The notes beneath the pieces are model-generated. The model worked only from the letters and a program-made list of their open reading frames with translations, was not told the DNA's origin and ran no database searches. The position numbers and the translations under genes are program-made. Positions 40,042-48,932 of a DNA stretch of 64,000 bases are shown here, in pieces. The DNA is from Prochlorococcus sp. AG-449-G23 (GTDB lineage Bacteria > Cyanobacteriota > Cyanobacteriia > PCC-6307 > Cyanobiaceae), in NCBI GenBank assembly GCA_003209585.1, contig QCQJ01000008.1:1-64000 (forward strand), in the 5' to 3' direction. Every line of letters begins with the position of its first letter. Within the stretch, counting starts at the first letter, position 1.

Positions 40042-40632
40042 TTAATTTACTAATTTTGGATCAATTTCTTTTTTATATCTATCTTCACAATCTTTAATTA
40101 CTTCAACAGCTTCTTCTATCCCAAAAAAACCATTAACAGTACATGTTCCTGGTTTTTTTAGATCCTTGTAGTGTTCCCAATAATACGTCGTTTCTTTCAG
40201 CCAATGCTCTCCAAGGTCTTTAAAACTTGAAATATGATCCATTCTTTTATCATCTGCCAGAACTGCTATTACCTTATCATCCACCTCTCCCCCATCATCA
40301 AATTTCATCACCCCAACAATCCTAGCCTCGACAATAGATCCAGGAATTAACGGTTCAGTTACTCCAACAATTTCCACATCAAGTGGATCTCCATCTTCAT
40401 CCCAAGTCCTTGGTATACATCCATAGGCAAAGGGATAAGCCAGTGAAGAATAACCCACCCTATCAAGTTTAAGGTGACCCGTTTCTGTAATTAATTCATA
40501 TTTATTTATTGTATTAGAATTCAATTCAACAATCGCGTTAACTATTGAATTTGAGCTATCAGTGAAAGCATTTAGTATATGTAATAAATTTGGTGTAACC
40601 CTACTTGGGGGTTGATTTAAATTTGCCATCAA
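40042..40632 (-). CDS. ppa: Family I inorganic pyrophosphatase, complete active site
   Basis: Hydrolyses pyrophosphate to phosphate, pulling biosynthesis forward. All active-site residues can be aligned: Glu36, Lys44, Glu46, Arg58, Tyr66, Tyr70, the intact DGDPLD (Asp80, 82, 85), Asp113, Asp118, Lys120, and Tyr155-Lys156. About 15 extra N-terminal residues precede the usual start. It is only distantly similar to the other pyrophosphatase at 24.8 kb, so this copy was probably acquired separately and likely does the cell's pyrophosphatase work. Confidence 0.92.
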   Translation of the reverse strand: MMANLNQPPSRVTPNLLHILNAFTDSSNSIVNAIVELNSNTINKYELITETGHLKLDRVGYSSLAYPFAYGCIPRTWDEDGDPLDVEIVGVTEPLIPGSIVEARIVGVMKFDDGGEVDDKVIAVLADDKRMDHISSFKDLGEHWLKETTYYWEHYKDLKKPGTCTVNGFFGIEEAVEVIKDCEDRYKKEIDPKLVN

Positions 40633-40692
40633 GAAATTATTTTTGTTTATCTTACATCCTCACACCTAACCAAATTCTTTAAAAGTAATGTT

Positions 40693-42198
40693 TCAGCAAA
40701 AATCATTTACTTTAGTCCTTAAATGATTAATAAAATAGTTTGGCGATAGTTCTTCATTAGTTACATCTCTTACCAACTCCATACAATTAACTGATCTGCC
40801 ATATTTATGTATATTATTTTTCAACCAAAAGATGATCTTTTGATATTCACCATTTTCAATTAAGTTGTCAATCAAACCTATGTCTCTTTCCATTTGATTT
40901 GAAATTTGTGCACTTATAACATGTCCTAACAAATATGAGGGGAAATATCCAAACGCCCCTTCACTCCAATGAACATCTTGGAGACAACCTTCTGAATCAT
41001 TAGATGGTTTAATTCCTAGGAGTTCGTCATATCTTTTATTCCATTCTGTTGGAATATCTTCAGCAGGTAACCCTCTTTCAATTAAATCTATTTCAAGTTC
41101 AGTCCTTATTAATATGTGTAATCCATAAGTCAATTCATCCGCTTCAACCCTATTTAATCCTGCTTCCAAATGATTAATAGATTTCCAGAGTTCTAAATAA
41201 TTATTAAGAGAACATCCAGCCGAAACAAATTTTTTAAAAAATCTTTTTGAAAAGGATTTTGATTTAACTATTCTATTTTCCCAAAATAAAGATTGACTTT
41301 CATGAATACCCATAGAAGTTGCTTGACCTAAAGGCCAAGAAAACCATTGATGACTTTGAGATGGCAAACCCTGCTCATAAATAGAATGTCCCCACTCATG
41401 CGCAGTTGCTAAAAAACTTGATAATGGTTCACCTTCTACAATTCTTGTAGTGATCCTAAAATCATTAGGTCCTAATGTAATCGAGAAAGGATGGGGAGAT
41501 TGTCCAACAACAACGAGATCTCTATCTCTTCCAAACTCATCAAGTAATTTAGAACATAAAATTTTTTGAGATTCTGGACTTAAATTCCAATGATTTTTTT
41601 GGGACTTGTTAATTGCTCTAATCAAGCCTGGGATGGTTTCTTTCAATGGTTGAAAGATTTTATTTAACCATTTCAAATTTAATTCAGGCTCAAAGGGTTG
41701 GGCTAATGTCTCCCAAGGTGAACATTGAATAGATATTTGTCTTGCCTCTTCAATCCGCAATTTGACTAATTCTTCAAAGAAAGGGAGAAAAATTTTAAAA
41801 TCTGATTTTTCCTTAGCTTCCTGCCAGCTTTCATATCCTTTAGATTTTGCCTTTGCTAAAGACTCAACTAATTGGGGATCTAAATTTCTTTCTCTATTAA
41901 ATTCCTTCAATAAAAGACTAATATTTCTTTCTTTATCTTTTATGAAAAGTTGATTATCGGAATTTCGTACAATATCTGCTAGTTCATTTTTAGCAGAATG
42001 TATTAAATTAGAAAATTCCTCGGAAGAATTTCTTTCATGCAATACTTTTGCAATATAAGTAAGTTGTTCAGACCTCCAAGAAGCACCTTTCTTTGGCATT
42101 CCAGTATTCTGATCCCAATAAAGTGTATTTTGGATTGAACCTAATATTTGTGTTTCTTTAAGGTAAGCACCCAGTTTATTCCAATGAGTTTCAGCCAA
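40693..42198 (-). CDS. M32-family metallocarboxypeptidase (carboxypeptidase Taq type)
   Basis: The 501-residue protein has the zinc motif HEWGH (ATAHEWGHSIYEQG) followed by the M32 signature HESQSLFWEN with the third metal ligand. M32 enzymes are cytoplasmic, mostly helical carboxypeptidases that remove C-terminal residues during peptide turnover. It has no signal peptide. It stands alone, divergent from the YjbQ gene. Confidence 0.93.
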   Translation of the reverse strand: MAETHWNKLGAYLKETQILGSIQNTLYWDQNTGMPKKGASWRSEQLTYIAKVLHERNSSEEFSNLIHSAKNELADIVRNSDNQLFIKDKERNISLLLKEFNRERNLDPQLVESLAKAKSKGYESWQEAKEKSDFKIFLPFFEELVKLRIEEARQISIQCSPWETLAQPFEPELNLKWLNKIFQPLKETIPGLIRAINKSQKNHWNLSPESQKILCSKLLDEFGRDRDLVVVGQSPHPFSITLGPNDFRITTRIVEGEPLSSFLATAHEWGHSIYEQGLPSQSHQWFSWPLGQATSMGIHESQSLFWENRIVKSKSFSKRFFKKFVSAGCSLNNYLELWKSINHLEAGLNRVEADELTYGLHILIRTELEIDLIERGLPAEDIPTEWNKRYDELLGIKPSNDSEGCLQDVHWSEGAFGYFPSYLLGHVISAQISNQMERDIGLIDNLIENGEYQKIIFWLKNNIHKYGRSVNCMELVRDVTNEELSPNYFINHLRTKVNDFC

Positions 42199-42306
42199 AG
42201 ATTTAAATGGAAATTAAATATATTTTAAGATAAAAATTTTAATGTCTGCAGTAAAACATACATCTTTGTCCATAATAAGATATTGATTAATTAAGTTTTT
42301 CTTTAA

Positions 42307-42762
42307 ATGGAACAAATATTTTCAAAATTAAAATTCATAACCCATGGCGAGGGTTTTATTGATATCACATATGATTTAAATTTATGTATTGAAAAAAATA
42401 ATTTTCATTCCGGAATTTTAAATTTAACTTCACTTCATACAAGTTGCAGTTTAACTATTAATGAGAACGCAGATCCAAATGTGCTAAAGGACCTAAAAAA
42501 ATATATGCAATCGATAGTTCCCTATGATTCCTACTTAACCTTATCAAAAGATAGAGAAGAAATATCCTATAAACATTATCAAGAGGGGGCTGACGATATG
42601 CCAGCACATATTAAAACATCCCTAACAAACACTTGTTTATCTTTAAGTTTTCAAGACGGGAAAATTATGCTGGGCACATGGCAAGCAGTTTATTTATGGG
42701 AACATCGATTTGATCAAAAGGAAAGAATCATAAATGTTCATATAATAGGTGAGAAAAAGTAA
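42307..42762 (+). CDS. YjbQ/UPF0047-family protein
   Basis: The 151-residue protein has the family marks HTSCSLTINENADPNVLKD and HIKTSLTNTCLSL, and LGTWQAVYLWEHR. Members form trimers with a conserved active-site-like cluster; one is reported to have weak thiamine-phosphate synthase activity, and a broad role is unknown. It is followed by the pterin dehydratase gene, 36 bases downstream. Confidence 0.88.
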   Translation: MEQIFSKLKFITHGEGFIDITYDLNLCIEKNNFHSGILNLTSLHTSCSLTINENADPNVLKDLKKYMQSIVPYDSYLTLSKDREEISYKHYQEGADDMPAHIKTSLTNTCLSLSFQDGKIMLGTWQAVYLWEHRFDQKERIINVHIIGEKK

Positions 42763-42798
42763 GTTATTTATAATGTAATAAGTCAGATTTCTTATTTA

Positions 42799-43089
42799 AT
42801 GGAACCATACATCTTGCAAGATGAAGAATTGAATGAATTAGTTGTCAAAATACCTGGCTGGGAAATTAAATCTAAACAAATCCAAAGAGAATTTAACTTC
42901 GCTAATTTTATTGAAGCCTTTGCTTTCATGACTAAGGTTGCTTTAATATGTGAAAAATATAATCATCATCCTAACTGGGAGAATGTTTATGCAAAAGTAA
43001 TAATAAAATTAAATACACATGATCTAGGAGGTATTACAAATCTGGATCAAACATTAGCTTCGGAAATCAACAAAATTTTCGATCAATAA
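42799..43089 (+). CDS. phhB: Pterin-4a-carbinolamine dehydratase
   Basis: Dehydrates 4a-hydroxytetrahydrobiopterin, and in prokaryotes related proteins also act in molybdopterin or other pterin chemistry. The 96-residue protein has the family box EKYNHHPNWENVYAKV and LNTHDLGGIT, with the paired active-site His. No phenylalanine hydroxylase lies in the window, so its in vivo partner is unclear. A CobW GTPase follows 29 bases on; the pairing of these families has been seen in other bacteria under zinc limitation, where the dehydratase fold replaces a zinc enzyme, but that is inference here. Confidence 0.88.
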   Translation: MEPYILQDEELNELVVKIPGWEIKSKQIQREFNFANFIEAFAFMTKVALICEKYNHHPNWENVYAKVIIKLNTHDLGGITNLDQTLASEINKIFDQ

Positions 43090-43118
43090 AAATATAAACT
43101 TATTTTGAACTAGTCAAA

Positions 43119-44156
43119 ATGTCTAGAAATTTATTGCCAGTTACTATTATTAGTGGATTTTTAGGTTCTGGCAAAACTACACTTCTGAATCATATTTTAA
43201 AAAATCAAGTTGGTATTAAAACAGCTGTTTTAGTCAACGAATTTGGAGAGATCGGAATAGATAATGAATTAATAATAGAAGGCTCGGAAGATATGATCGA
43301 ATTAAATAATGGATGTATATGTTGCTCTATTAATGGCGAATTATTAAATACCGTATCCAAAGTTTTAGAAAGAGCTGAAAAATTAGACTATTTGATTGTT
43401 GAAACAACTGGATTAGCAGATCCATTACCAGTAGCCATGACTTTTGCGGCTGGTGATCTGAGAGAAAAAGTAAGATTAGATTCGATAATCACAATCATTG
43501 ATGGAGAAAATTTTGATTTTGAAATTAATAATACAAGTGTCGCCTATTCTCAAATTTTATACGGAGATATCCTTCTTCTAAATAAATGTGATTTGGTAAA
43601 TGAAAAACAATTAAAGAAAATAGAGGAGTTTATAAATAAAATAAAAAAAGAACCAAGGATTTTGAGATCAACTAATAGTGAAGTTGCATTACATACAATA
43701 ATGAGCGTGGGTCTATTTGAGACAGATACTTTTGACTTCGAGAAAAACAAAAAAAATGTAGAACAAAATTCCCACGATCACTCTTCTCATTCCCACGATC
43801 ACTCTTCTCATTCCCACGATCACTCTTCTCATTCTCACGATTTGATCAATAATATCGAAGGTTTTACCTCAGTTTCTTATGAGACATTTGAACCATTTTC
43901 CTTAAGGAAGTTTCAATATTTCTTAGATAATCAAATCTCACAAAATGTATTTAGAGCGAAAGGAATATTATGGTTTATGGAAAGTGAAAGAAAACATATT
44001 TTTCACCTATCTGGAAAGCGGTTTTCTCTAGATGATGAGGAATGGACAAAAGAAAAATCTAACAAGATAGTCTTAATTGGGAAAAACTTAGATCACCAAA
44101 CTATTAAAAATCAACTTTCATCATGTAGATTTAATTCAGATAAGAGTTCATATTAG
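43119..44156 (+). CDS. CobW/COG0523 metal-chaperone GTPase with His-rich repeat
   Basis: The 345-residue G3E GTPase has the P-loop GFLGSGKT at residues 13-20, the metal-binding GCICC at 65-69, NKCD for guanine and a C-terminal CobW domain from about 245. Between them, at about residues 218-242, is a His/Ser/Asp repeat encoded by a 21-base tandem repeat. COG0523 proteins deliver zinc or cobalt to client enzymes. The neighbouring iron-type permease suggests metal handling, but the metal is not settled by sequence. Confidence 0.9.
   Translation: MSRNLLPVTIISGFLGSGKTTLLNHILKNQVGIKTAVLVNEFGEIGIDNELIIEGSEDMIELNNGCICCSINGELLNTVSKVLERAEKLDYLIVETTGLADPLPVAMTFAAGDLREKVRLDSIITIIDGENFDFEINNTSVAYSQILYGDILLLNKCDLVNEKQLKKIEEFINKIKKEPRILRSTNSEVALHTIMSVGLFETDTFDFEKNKKNVEQNSHDHSSHSHDHSSHSHDHSSHSHDLINNIEGFTSVSYETFEPFSLRKFQYFLDNQISQNVFRAKGILWFMESERKHIFHLSGKRFSLDDEEWTKEKSNKIVLIGKNLDHQTIKNQLSSCRFNSDKSSY
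43770..43841 (+). repeat. 21-base tandem repeat coding a His-rich linker
   Basis: Three identical 21-base units (43770-43790, 43791-43811, 43812-43832) are followed by a partial fourth with one change. In the CobW frame each unit gives the seven residues SHDHSSH. Identity at the DNA level implies recent copy-number change. Confidence 0.95.
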
Positions 44157-44170
44157 GATTTAATTAATTT

Positions 44171-45709
44171 TTGAAAATACGCTTTAAAGGGTTAAAAAAA
44201 ACATTAACAGAATTAAATTTTCTTTATTTAACTTCGTTTTTTGTTGCACTCTTAGTAATCATTCCAATTTCCAATTTTCTTCTTGAAGGAGTTCAATATG
44301 TTTTAGGTGGAAATTTCTCATTAGGCATTGCAGGAGGCGAAGAGGTCTTTGGAACTTTAAAAGTTTTAGCACTGACAAGTTTATTAGGAGGAGGCTTAGG
44401 AACCTTGAATGGTTGGTTACTTTCAAATTGTGATTTTAAGTTCAGGAAAGTTCTTCGTATTTGTCAGCTAGTGCCACTAGCCGCCCCAGCATATCTAATA
44501 ACAGCTATTTTGCAGGATTTAGGAAGTATTTTTGGTTATCAGGTAACTGGTTTATGGTGGGGGGTTTTAATACTTTCAATTTCTACGTATCCATATGTAT
44601 TTATTCTTGCTAACGAAAGTTTTAATAAATTTGGAGTTAATCAAATCAATGCTAGTAGAGGGTTGGGAGTTGGGCCATGGAGGAGCTTCTTTAAAATCGC
44701 TTTTCCAATGGCATTACCAGCATTAATAACTGGAATAAGTTTAATGTGCATGGAAGTAATGAATGAGTTAGGCACATTTGCATTATTAAATATTCCAAGT
44801 ATTTCTACAGGTATAACTGAAAATTGGATAATTGAGGGCAATCCAAGAAATGCTATTGGATTATCTTTAGTAGCGTTGTTAATAATTTTTACCTTAATTA
44901 TTTTTGAAAAATTCTCTAGAAGAAAATCAAAGAGGTGGAGTGATAATCCTGCATCACAAGATTCTCAAGGCTGGGAATTAAAAGAAACCAGAGCTCTTAT
45001 AGCAATAACCCTATCATTATTTCCTCCAATTTTCTCTTTTGGAATTCCATGTTTTTGGGTTCTGCTAAATTTCGACCAAATTCAAAAAGGGTTATCTATA
45101 GAATTATTTACACTATCATTGAGAACTATCAGTCTAGGACTTTTGACTGCATTAATAACAATGCTATTCTCCTTAATAATTTCCTTAGCTAGACGCCCAA
45201 ATAAAAACGTAATACTAGGATTAATTACAAACCTTGCGGGAATAGGTTACGCAATCCCAGGCACAGTATTGGCTTTATCTTTAATAAGTATTTCTTCCTC
45301 AAAATTAAATTTCATTGCGATTTGCGCACTAATTTGGGGGTATCTTGTACGATTTCTAACTATTTCAAAGGGTTCTATTGATTCAAGTCTCGAGAGAATT
45401 TCTCCTAGTCTTGAGGAAGCTGCACTTGGACTGGGATCGAACTGGTTGGGAATTATCAAAAAAATTCATCTGCCTCTGCTCAAAGGACCAATATTCGTAG
45501 GATCACTTTTAGTTTTTGTAGACACGATAAAAGAATTACCCTTAACATTTATTTTAAGACCATTCGATTTCGATACCCTATCAGTAAGGATATATCAATA
45601 TGCTGGAGATGAAAGAATGTTAGAAGCAATATTACCAGCCATTCTTATCATGACATTAGGCCTTATTGCATCTATGACATTGATACCAAGTTTAGAGAAA
45701 AAAAACTAA
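44171..45709 (+). CDS. ABC transporter permease, iron(III)-type (FutB/FbpB-like)
   Basis: The 512-residue protein carries two binding-protein-dependent transport permease domains in one chain, with about 12 membrane helices; the EAA-like loops are ASRGLGVGPWRSFFKIAFP near residue 160 and EEAALGLGSNWLGIIKKIH near 417. This double arrangement is typical of ferric iron and thiamine permeases. The solute-binding protein and ATPase are not in the window. The start is a TTG at 44171, 15 bases after the CobW stop, so it is probably co-transcribed. Confidence 0.87.
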   Translation: MKIRFKGLKKTLTELNFLYLTSFFVALLVIIPISNFLLEGVQYVLGGNFSLGIAGGEEVFGTLKVLALTSLLGGGLGTLNGWLLSNCDFKFRKVLRICQLVPLAAPAYLITAILQDLGSIFGYQVTGLWWGVLILSISTYPYVFILANESFNKFGVNQINASRGLGVGPWRSFFKIAFPMALPALITGISLMCMEVMNELGTFALLNIPSISTGITENWIIEGNPRNAIGLSLVALLIIFTLIIFEKFSRRKSKRWSDNPASQDSQGWELKETRALIAITLSLFPPIFSFGIPCFWVLLNFDQIQKGLSIELFTLSLRTISLGLLTALITMLFSLIISLARRPNKNVILGLITNLAGIGYAIPGTVLALSLISISSSKLNFIAICALIWGYLVRFLTISKGSIDSSLERISPSLEEAALGLGSNWLGIIKKIHLPLLKGPIFVGSLLVFVDTIKELPLTFILRPFDFDTLSVRIYQYAGDERMLEAILPAILIMTLGLIASMTLIPSLEKKN

Positions 45710-46662
45710 ATTCTTTTAAACAGTTTTCGTATTACAAAAGGACAGCTTAACAACAAATCTGCCGAGGTAGATATAACCCTAAAATAAATTAAGCTGACCA
45801 AAATTGTATTTTGTGGAATATTTCTATTCACAAAAAAAAGGAAGCAGGCTTCAAAAACCCCTACTCCTCCTGGAGCAGTTGGAATTACCAAACCTATAGA
45901 CCATGATAAAGAAAAGATTACTAATAAAAAAATGATGTCGAGAGTATTACTTGTATAAAAAGTATTTAGGCAAATATAAAACCCAATAAATTTAGATAAA
46001 ACAAAACCAATTTCAAGTAATAACGCACTAGTAGGGAAAAAAGAAATTATATTTATTCTCTTTTCAAATTGGTCCTTTGAATTTGAAATTCTCAAAATCT
46101 TAAATACTTTACCTTTAAGAGACCCTAATCTTTTTAATACAAGATAAATTAATTTCCTATTTAAAAATCCTAAAGGCAAAATTAAAAAAAAGTAAAGTGG
46201 TGAAAAAATGACTCCCAGCGATGCCAAGAGAAAAGATCCACTTAACATAAAGTAAGGTTCTATAAGTGTCGAATACAAAGCGATCTGAGGATTACTTATT
46301 TTCTTTATAAAGTTAAATCTTTCAACAAAATGCCAAATCCCTCCTGGGACGTATTTAAGAATATTAGTTAAAACATAAAAAGAGACTAGGATATTACTTT
46401 TAAATTCTTTCCCAAACCATTTAATTATATATTTCCATGCATAAGCGTTAAGGTAAACACTTAAAATACAGAATAAAAATGATAAAAATAGATTAATTCC
46501 CTTTTTTTCTAAATTTATATCAAACGAAATTTGATCTATGTTATAAAAAAAATATATGCAAAAATATAACAAGCTTGAAATAAAGAAAATACTCTTTAAA
46601 ACAGCAAAATTAATTTTTTGAAAAAATTTCCAATATGACTTATTAATTATATTTAATCTCAT
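45706..46662 (-). CDS. UPF0104 / LPG-synthase-like integral membrane protein
   Basis: The 318-residue protein has about eight membrane helices and the family segment VPTAPGGVGVFEACFLF, with an Arg/Lys-rich C-terminus. It matches the flippase-like half of lysylphosphatidylglycerol synthase (MprF), without the synthase domain. A lipid-related transport role is likely but unproven. It overlaps larC upstream by 4 bases and the permease gene, convergent, by 4 bases. Confidence 0.8.
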   Translation of the reverse strand: MRLNIINKSYWKFFQKINFAVLKSIFFISSLLYFCIYFFYNIDQISFDINLEKKGINLFLSFLFCILSVYLNAYAWKYIIKWFGKEFKSNILVSFYVLTNILKYVPGGIWHFVERFNFIKKISNPQIALYSTLIEPYFMLSGSFLLASLGVIFSPLYFFLILPLGFLNRKLIYLVLKRLGSLKGKVFKILRISNSKDQFEKRINIISFFPTSALLLEIGFVLSKFIGFYICLNTFYTSNTLDIIFLLVIFSLSWSIGLVIPTAPGGVGVFEACFLFFVNRNIPQNTILVSLIYFRVISTSADLLLSCPFVIRKLFKRI

Positions 46663-47885
46663 TTCCAGTTTTCATATGCTTTGAATTTTTTACTTGACTC
46701 TTTTATTATTTTTCTTATTTCTTCAGTTGATATTTTATGCTCTAGTTTCAATCTCAAAACTTCGTCATTTTCCGGCTTCATGGTTATTGATCCATCTGGT
46801 TTTAAAGTCTGCTTAGCTTTTATTTTTCCAAAAGTCGTTGAACATTCTCCTCTCCTTCTAAGTAATATCCACCTGGATTGGGTCCTTTCACGAACGCCAA
46901 TAGTATTGGAATAATCAAACCATAATCGCCTAAAAAATTCTTGTTTCTCTATTGGCAAGATTGCTTGGATAGAAAATCCAATTCTATTTTTTTTCATATT
47001 GATAGCCTGATAAGAAACGTCGTAAGCTCCCTCAATTCTAAGTTTTTCTACGAAATTAGATATATCTTCGGGTGTTTGGTCATCAATCCATGCTTCTTGC
47101 ACAGATATCTTTTCACACTTTGGATTAATTTGTTCATTAATAGAAGAATCCTCAAATGAAGTAATTTTATAAACTCTTACCAAATTAGGGAATGAAAATT
47201 TTAGATTACCAATTCCTACCCCATAAGAGTTTATAGAGTATTTTGAAGGAGGTTCCAGATTGTCGACTAAATTAGAAAGTAAAGCAATGCCAGTAGGAGT
47301 AGATAGTTCACCCTCCATCGAGTCAAAGCTTGATAAAACCTTTATATTTTTTTGTCTTATTAGCTCTATTACAGCAGGAGGTGGTATAGATAATTTTCCA
47401 TGTTCAGTTTGAACAAAACCTTTCCCTAATATTGGTTCATTACTATAAACCTTCTTTGGATTTAGGTAATTCAATGCTGCACATGCTCCTATGATATCCA
47501 CTAATGAATCTATAGCTCCAATTTCATGAAAATGAACATCCGCAGGTTTGATGCCGTGAACTTTTCCTTCCGCTCTTGCTAAGGATTCAAATACTTTATA
47601 AATCATCTGCTTTAATTTATCTTCTAAGTGCCCATTTAAAATGAGTTCTTTAATACTTCTCCAATTTCTTTTGATAGAACTGGAATCAACATTCTTGATC
47701 CTTACCTTAATCCCTCGGATTGAACAAGTTTTTGATTCTCTAAACTCTAGATGATATAGATCTTTTAATCCAAGATCAATAAGTGGTTGTTCAATGACTT
47801 CTTTAGGAACACCTAAGTCATAAAAAGCTCCTAACAACATATCTCCAGAAATACCTGGAGAACATTCAATTAAAACATCTTCCAT
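46659..47885 (-). CDS. larC: LarC-family nickel-pincer cofactor insertion protein
   Basis: The 408-residue protein matches LarC (DUF111): SPGISGDMLLGAFYDLG at the start and VHFHEIGAIDSLVDIIG. In Lactobacillus LarC inserts nickel into a pyridinium dithiocarboxylate nucleotide to make the cofactor of lactate racemase; there it is made by ribosomal frameshifting, but here the frame is continuous. LarB, LarE and LarA are not in the window, so either the cofactor is made elsewhere in the genome or this member has another metal task. Confidence 0.87.
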   Translation of the reverse strand: MEDVLIECSPGISGDMLLGAFYDLGVPKEVIEQPLIDLGLKDLYHLEFRESKTCSIRGIKVRIKNVDSSSIKRNWRSIKELILNGHLEDKLKQMIYKVFESLARAEGKVHGIKPADVHFHEIGAIDSLVDIIGACAALNYLNPKKVYSNEPILGKGFVQTEHGKLSIPPPAVIELIRQKNIKVLSSFDSMEGELSTPTGIALLSNLVDNLEPPSKYSINSYGVGIGNLKFSFPNLVRVYKITSFEDSSINEQINPKCEKISVQEAWIDDQTPEDISNFVEKLRIEGAYDVSYQAINMKKNRIGFSIQAILPIEKQEFFRRLWFDYSNTIGVRERTQSRWILLRRRGECSTTFGKIKAKQTLKPDGSITMKPENDEVLRLKLEHKISTEEIRKIIKESSKKFKAYENWK

Positions 47886-47937
47886 AAACCTAAGATTTCT
47901 TGATTGGTAAAATTGAGATGAAAATCAACCCTTCATT

Positions 47938-48537
47938 CTAGTTATTTTCTGAAAGATCTTTTTCAATTATTTCGTGCCTGATTAATTTCAAAGAATTTCC
48001 ATCTCTGTTGATATCTAAACTTACGAAACTATTAAGATGTTCAAGAGAAAGTTCTCCTTTTATGACTAATTTAAAATTCTTGTTTTTTAAATTTTTTAAC
48101 TTTGAAGCAGGACAAATTTTAATAACAATTTCTTTTTTTTGAATGTTGACGAAAACTAATTCTCCTCTTACAGAGAAATAATTATCTTTTAGATCTAATT
48201 CTTCTAATAATTTAGAAAAGTTTGTTTTTGAAGAATCATTTGGGAAATCATTCAATTGGTAAGGATCCCAGATCCCTGCAACCTGTAAATGTAAATTTTG
48301 AGTATTTTTATTCTTTGGATAAACAATCCAATAATAACTTTTAGTTAAATCAATATGCTTTTTTATAAGTGATAATGCTTTACCTAGTACTACTGTTTCA
48401 ATTTTTTCGCCCTTATTATCAATTAAAAAGCCTTTATTTAATTGCTCAATATTATGGGGAGTAAATTTACCATTAATAATACCGATTGCTCTGTACTGAA
48501 ATTGATTAGTAACTTTTGGGATTGGATTTTTTAACAT
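47938..48537 (-). CDS. Conserved cyanobacterial-type protein, function unknown
   Basis: The protein is about 199 residues from the ATG at 48537, or 206 from one at 48558; I prefer the first as the upstream codons are unremarkable. FQYRAIGIINGKFTP begins the folded part, followed by a DPYQLNDF segment and a beta-rich C-terminal half with VRGELVFVN. No signal peptide or membrane helix is seen. I do not recognise its family. It lies 39 bases after a small secreted protein on the same strand. Confidence 0.65.
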   Translation of the reverse strand: MLKNPIPKVTNQFQYRAIGIINGKFTPHNIEQLNKGFLIDNKGEKIETVVLGKALSLIKKHIDLTKSYYWIVYPKNKNTQNLHLQVAGIWDPYQLNDFPNDSSKTNFSKLLEELDLKDNYFSVRGELVFVNIQKKEIVIKICPASKLKNLKNKNFKLVIKGELSLEHLNSFVSLDINRDGNSLKLIRHEIIEKDLSENN

Positions 48538-48576
48538 ATTAAAAATTTGAAATAACAATTAATCGTATTAAATTTC

Positions 48577-48876
48577 TTATTTTTCCTCCAAAGTGTTAAA
48601 AGACTTTAACGCATCGTCAATAGCATCAGAAGGATTTGTCGCATCATTCATACTATTTTGTCTTCTAATCATTTCCACAAGTTCAAATGGATTGGTTGGA
48701 AGAGCTGAACTATCCTCTTCTGATTTAGTTGAGGAATCGATTTCTAATTCTTTAAATAAAAAATCAGCATTTAAAAAATCACCTTTTAAAGAAATTAAGG
48801 CAATATAGAAAATTAATAAAGGTATTGTTTTAGATAGGCTTTTGAGAAAATAATTTTTCATTTTATTTAATTTCAA
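48577..48876 (-). CDS. Small secreted or anchored protein, function unknown
   Basis: The 99-residue product has a basic start, a hydrophobic segment at about 17-33 that may be a signal peptide or anchor, and an acidic, Ser/Asn/Asp-rich remainder (PTNPFELVEMIRRQNSMND). An in-frame ATG at 48861 is an alternative start. I do not recognise it. It precedes the gene ending at 47938, probably in one transcript, and is divergent from xth. Confidence 0.6.
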   Translation of the reverse strand: MKLNKMKNYFLKSLSKTIPLLIFYIALISLKGDFLNADFLFKELEIDSSTKSEEDSSALPTNPFELVEMIRRQNSMNDATNPSDAIDDALKSFNTLEEK

Positions 48877-48932
48877 AATTCTTTAACGTCAAGAATTTCT
48901 GCTAGCTTAATTTTACATAATTTGGTAGAAAT

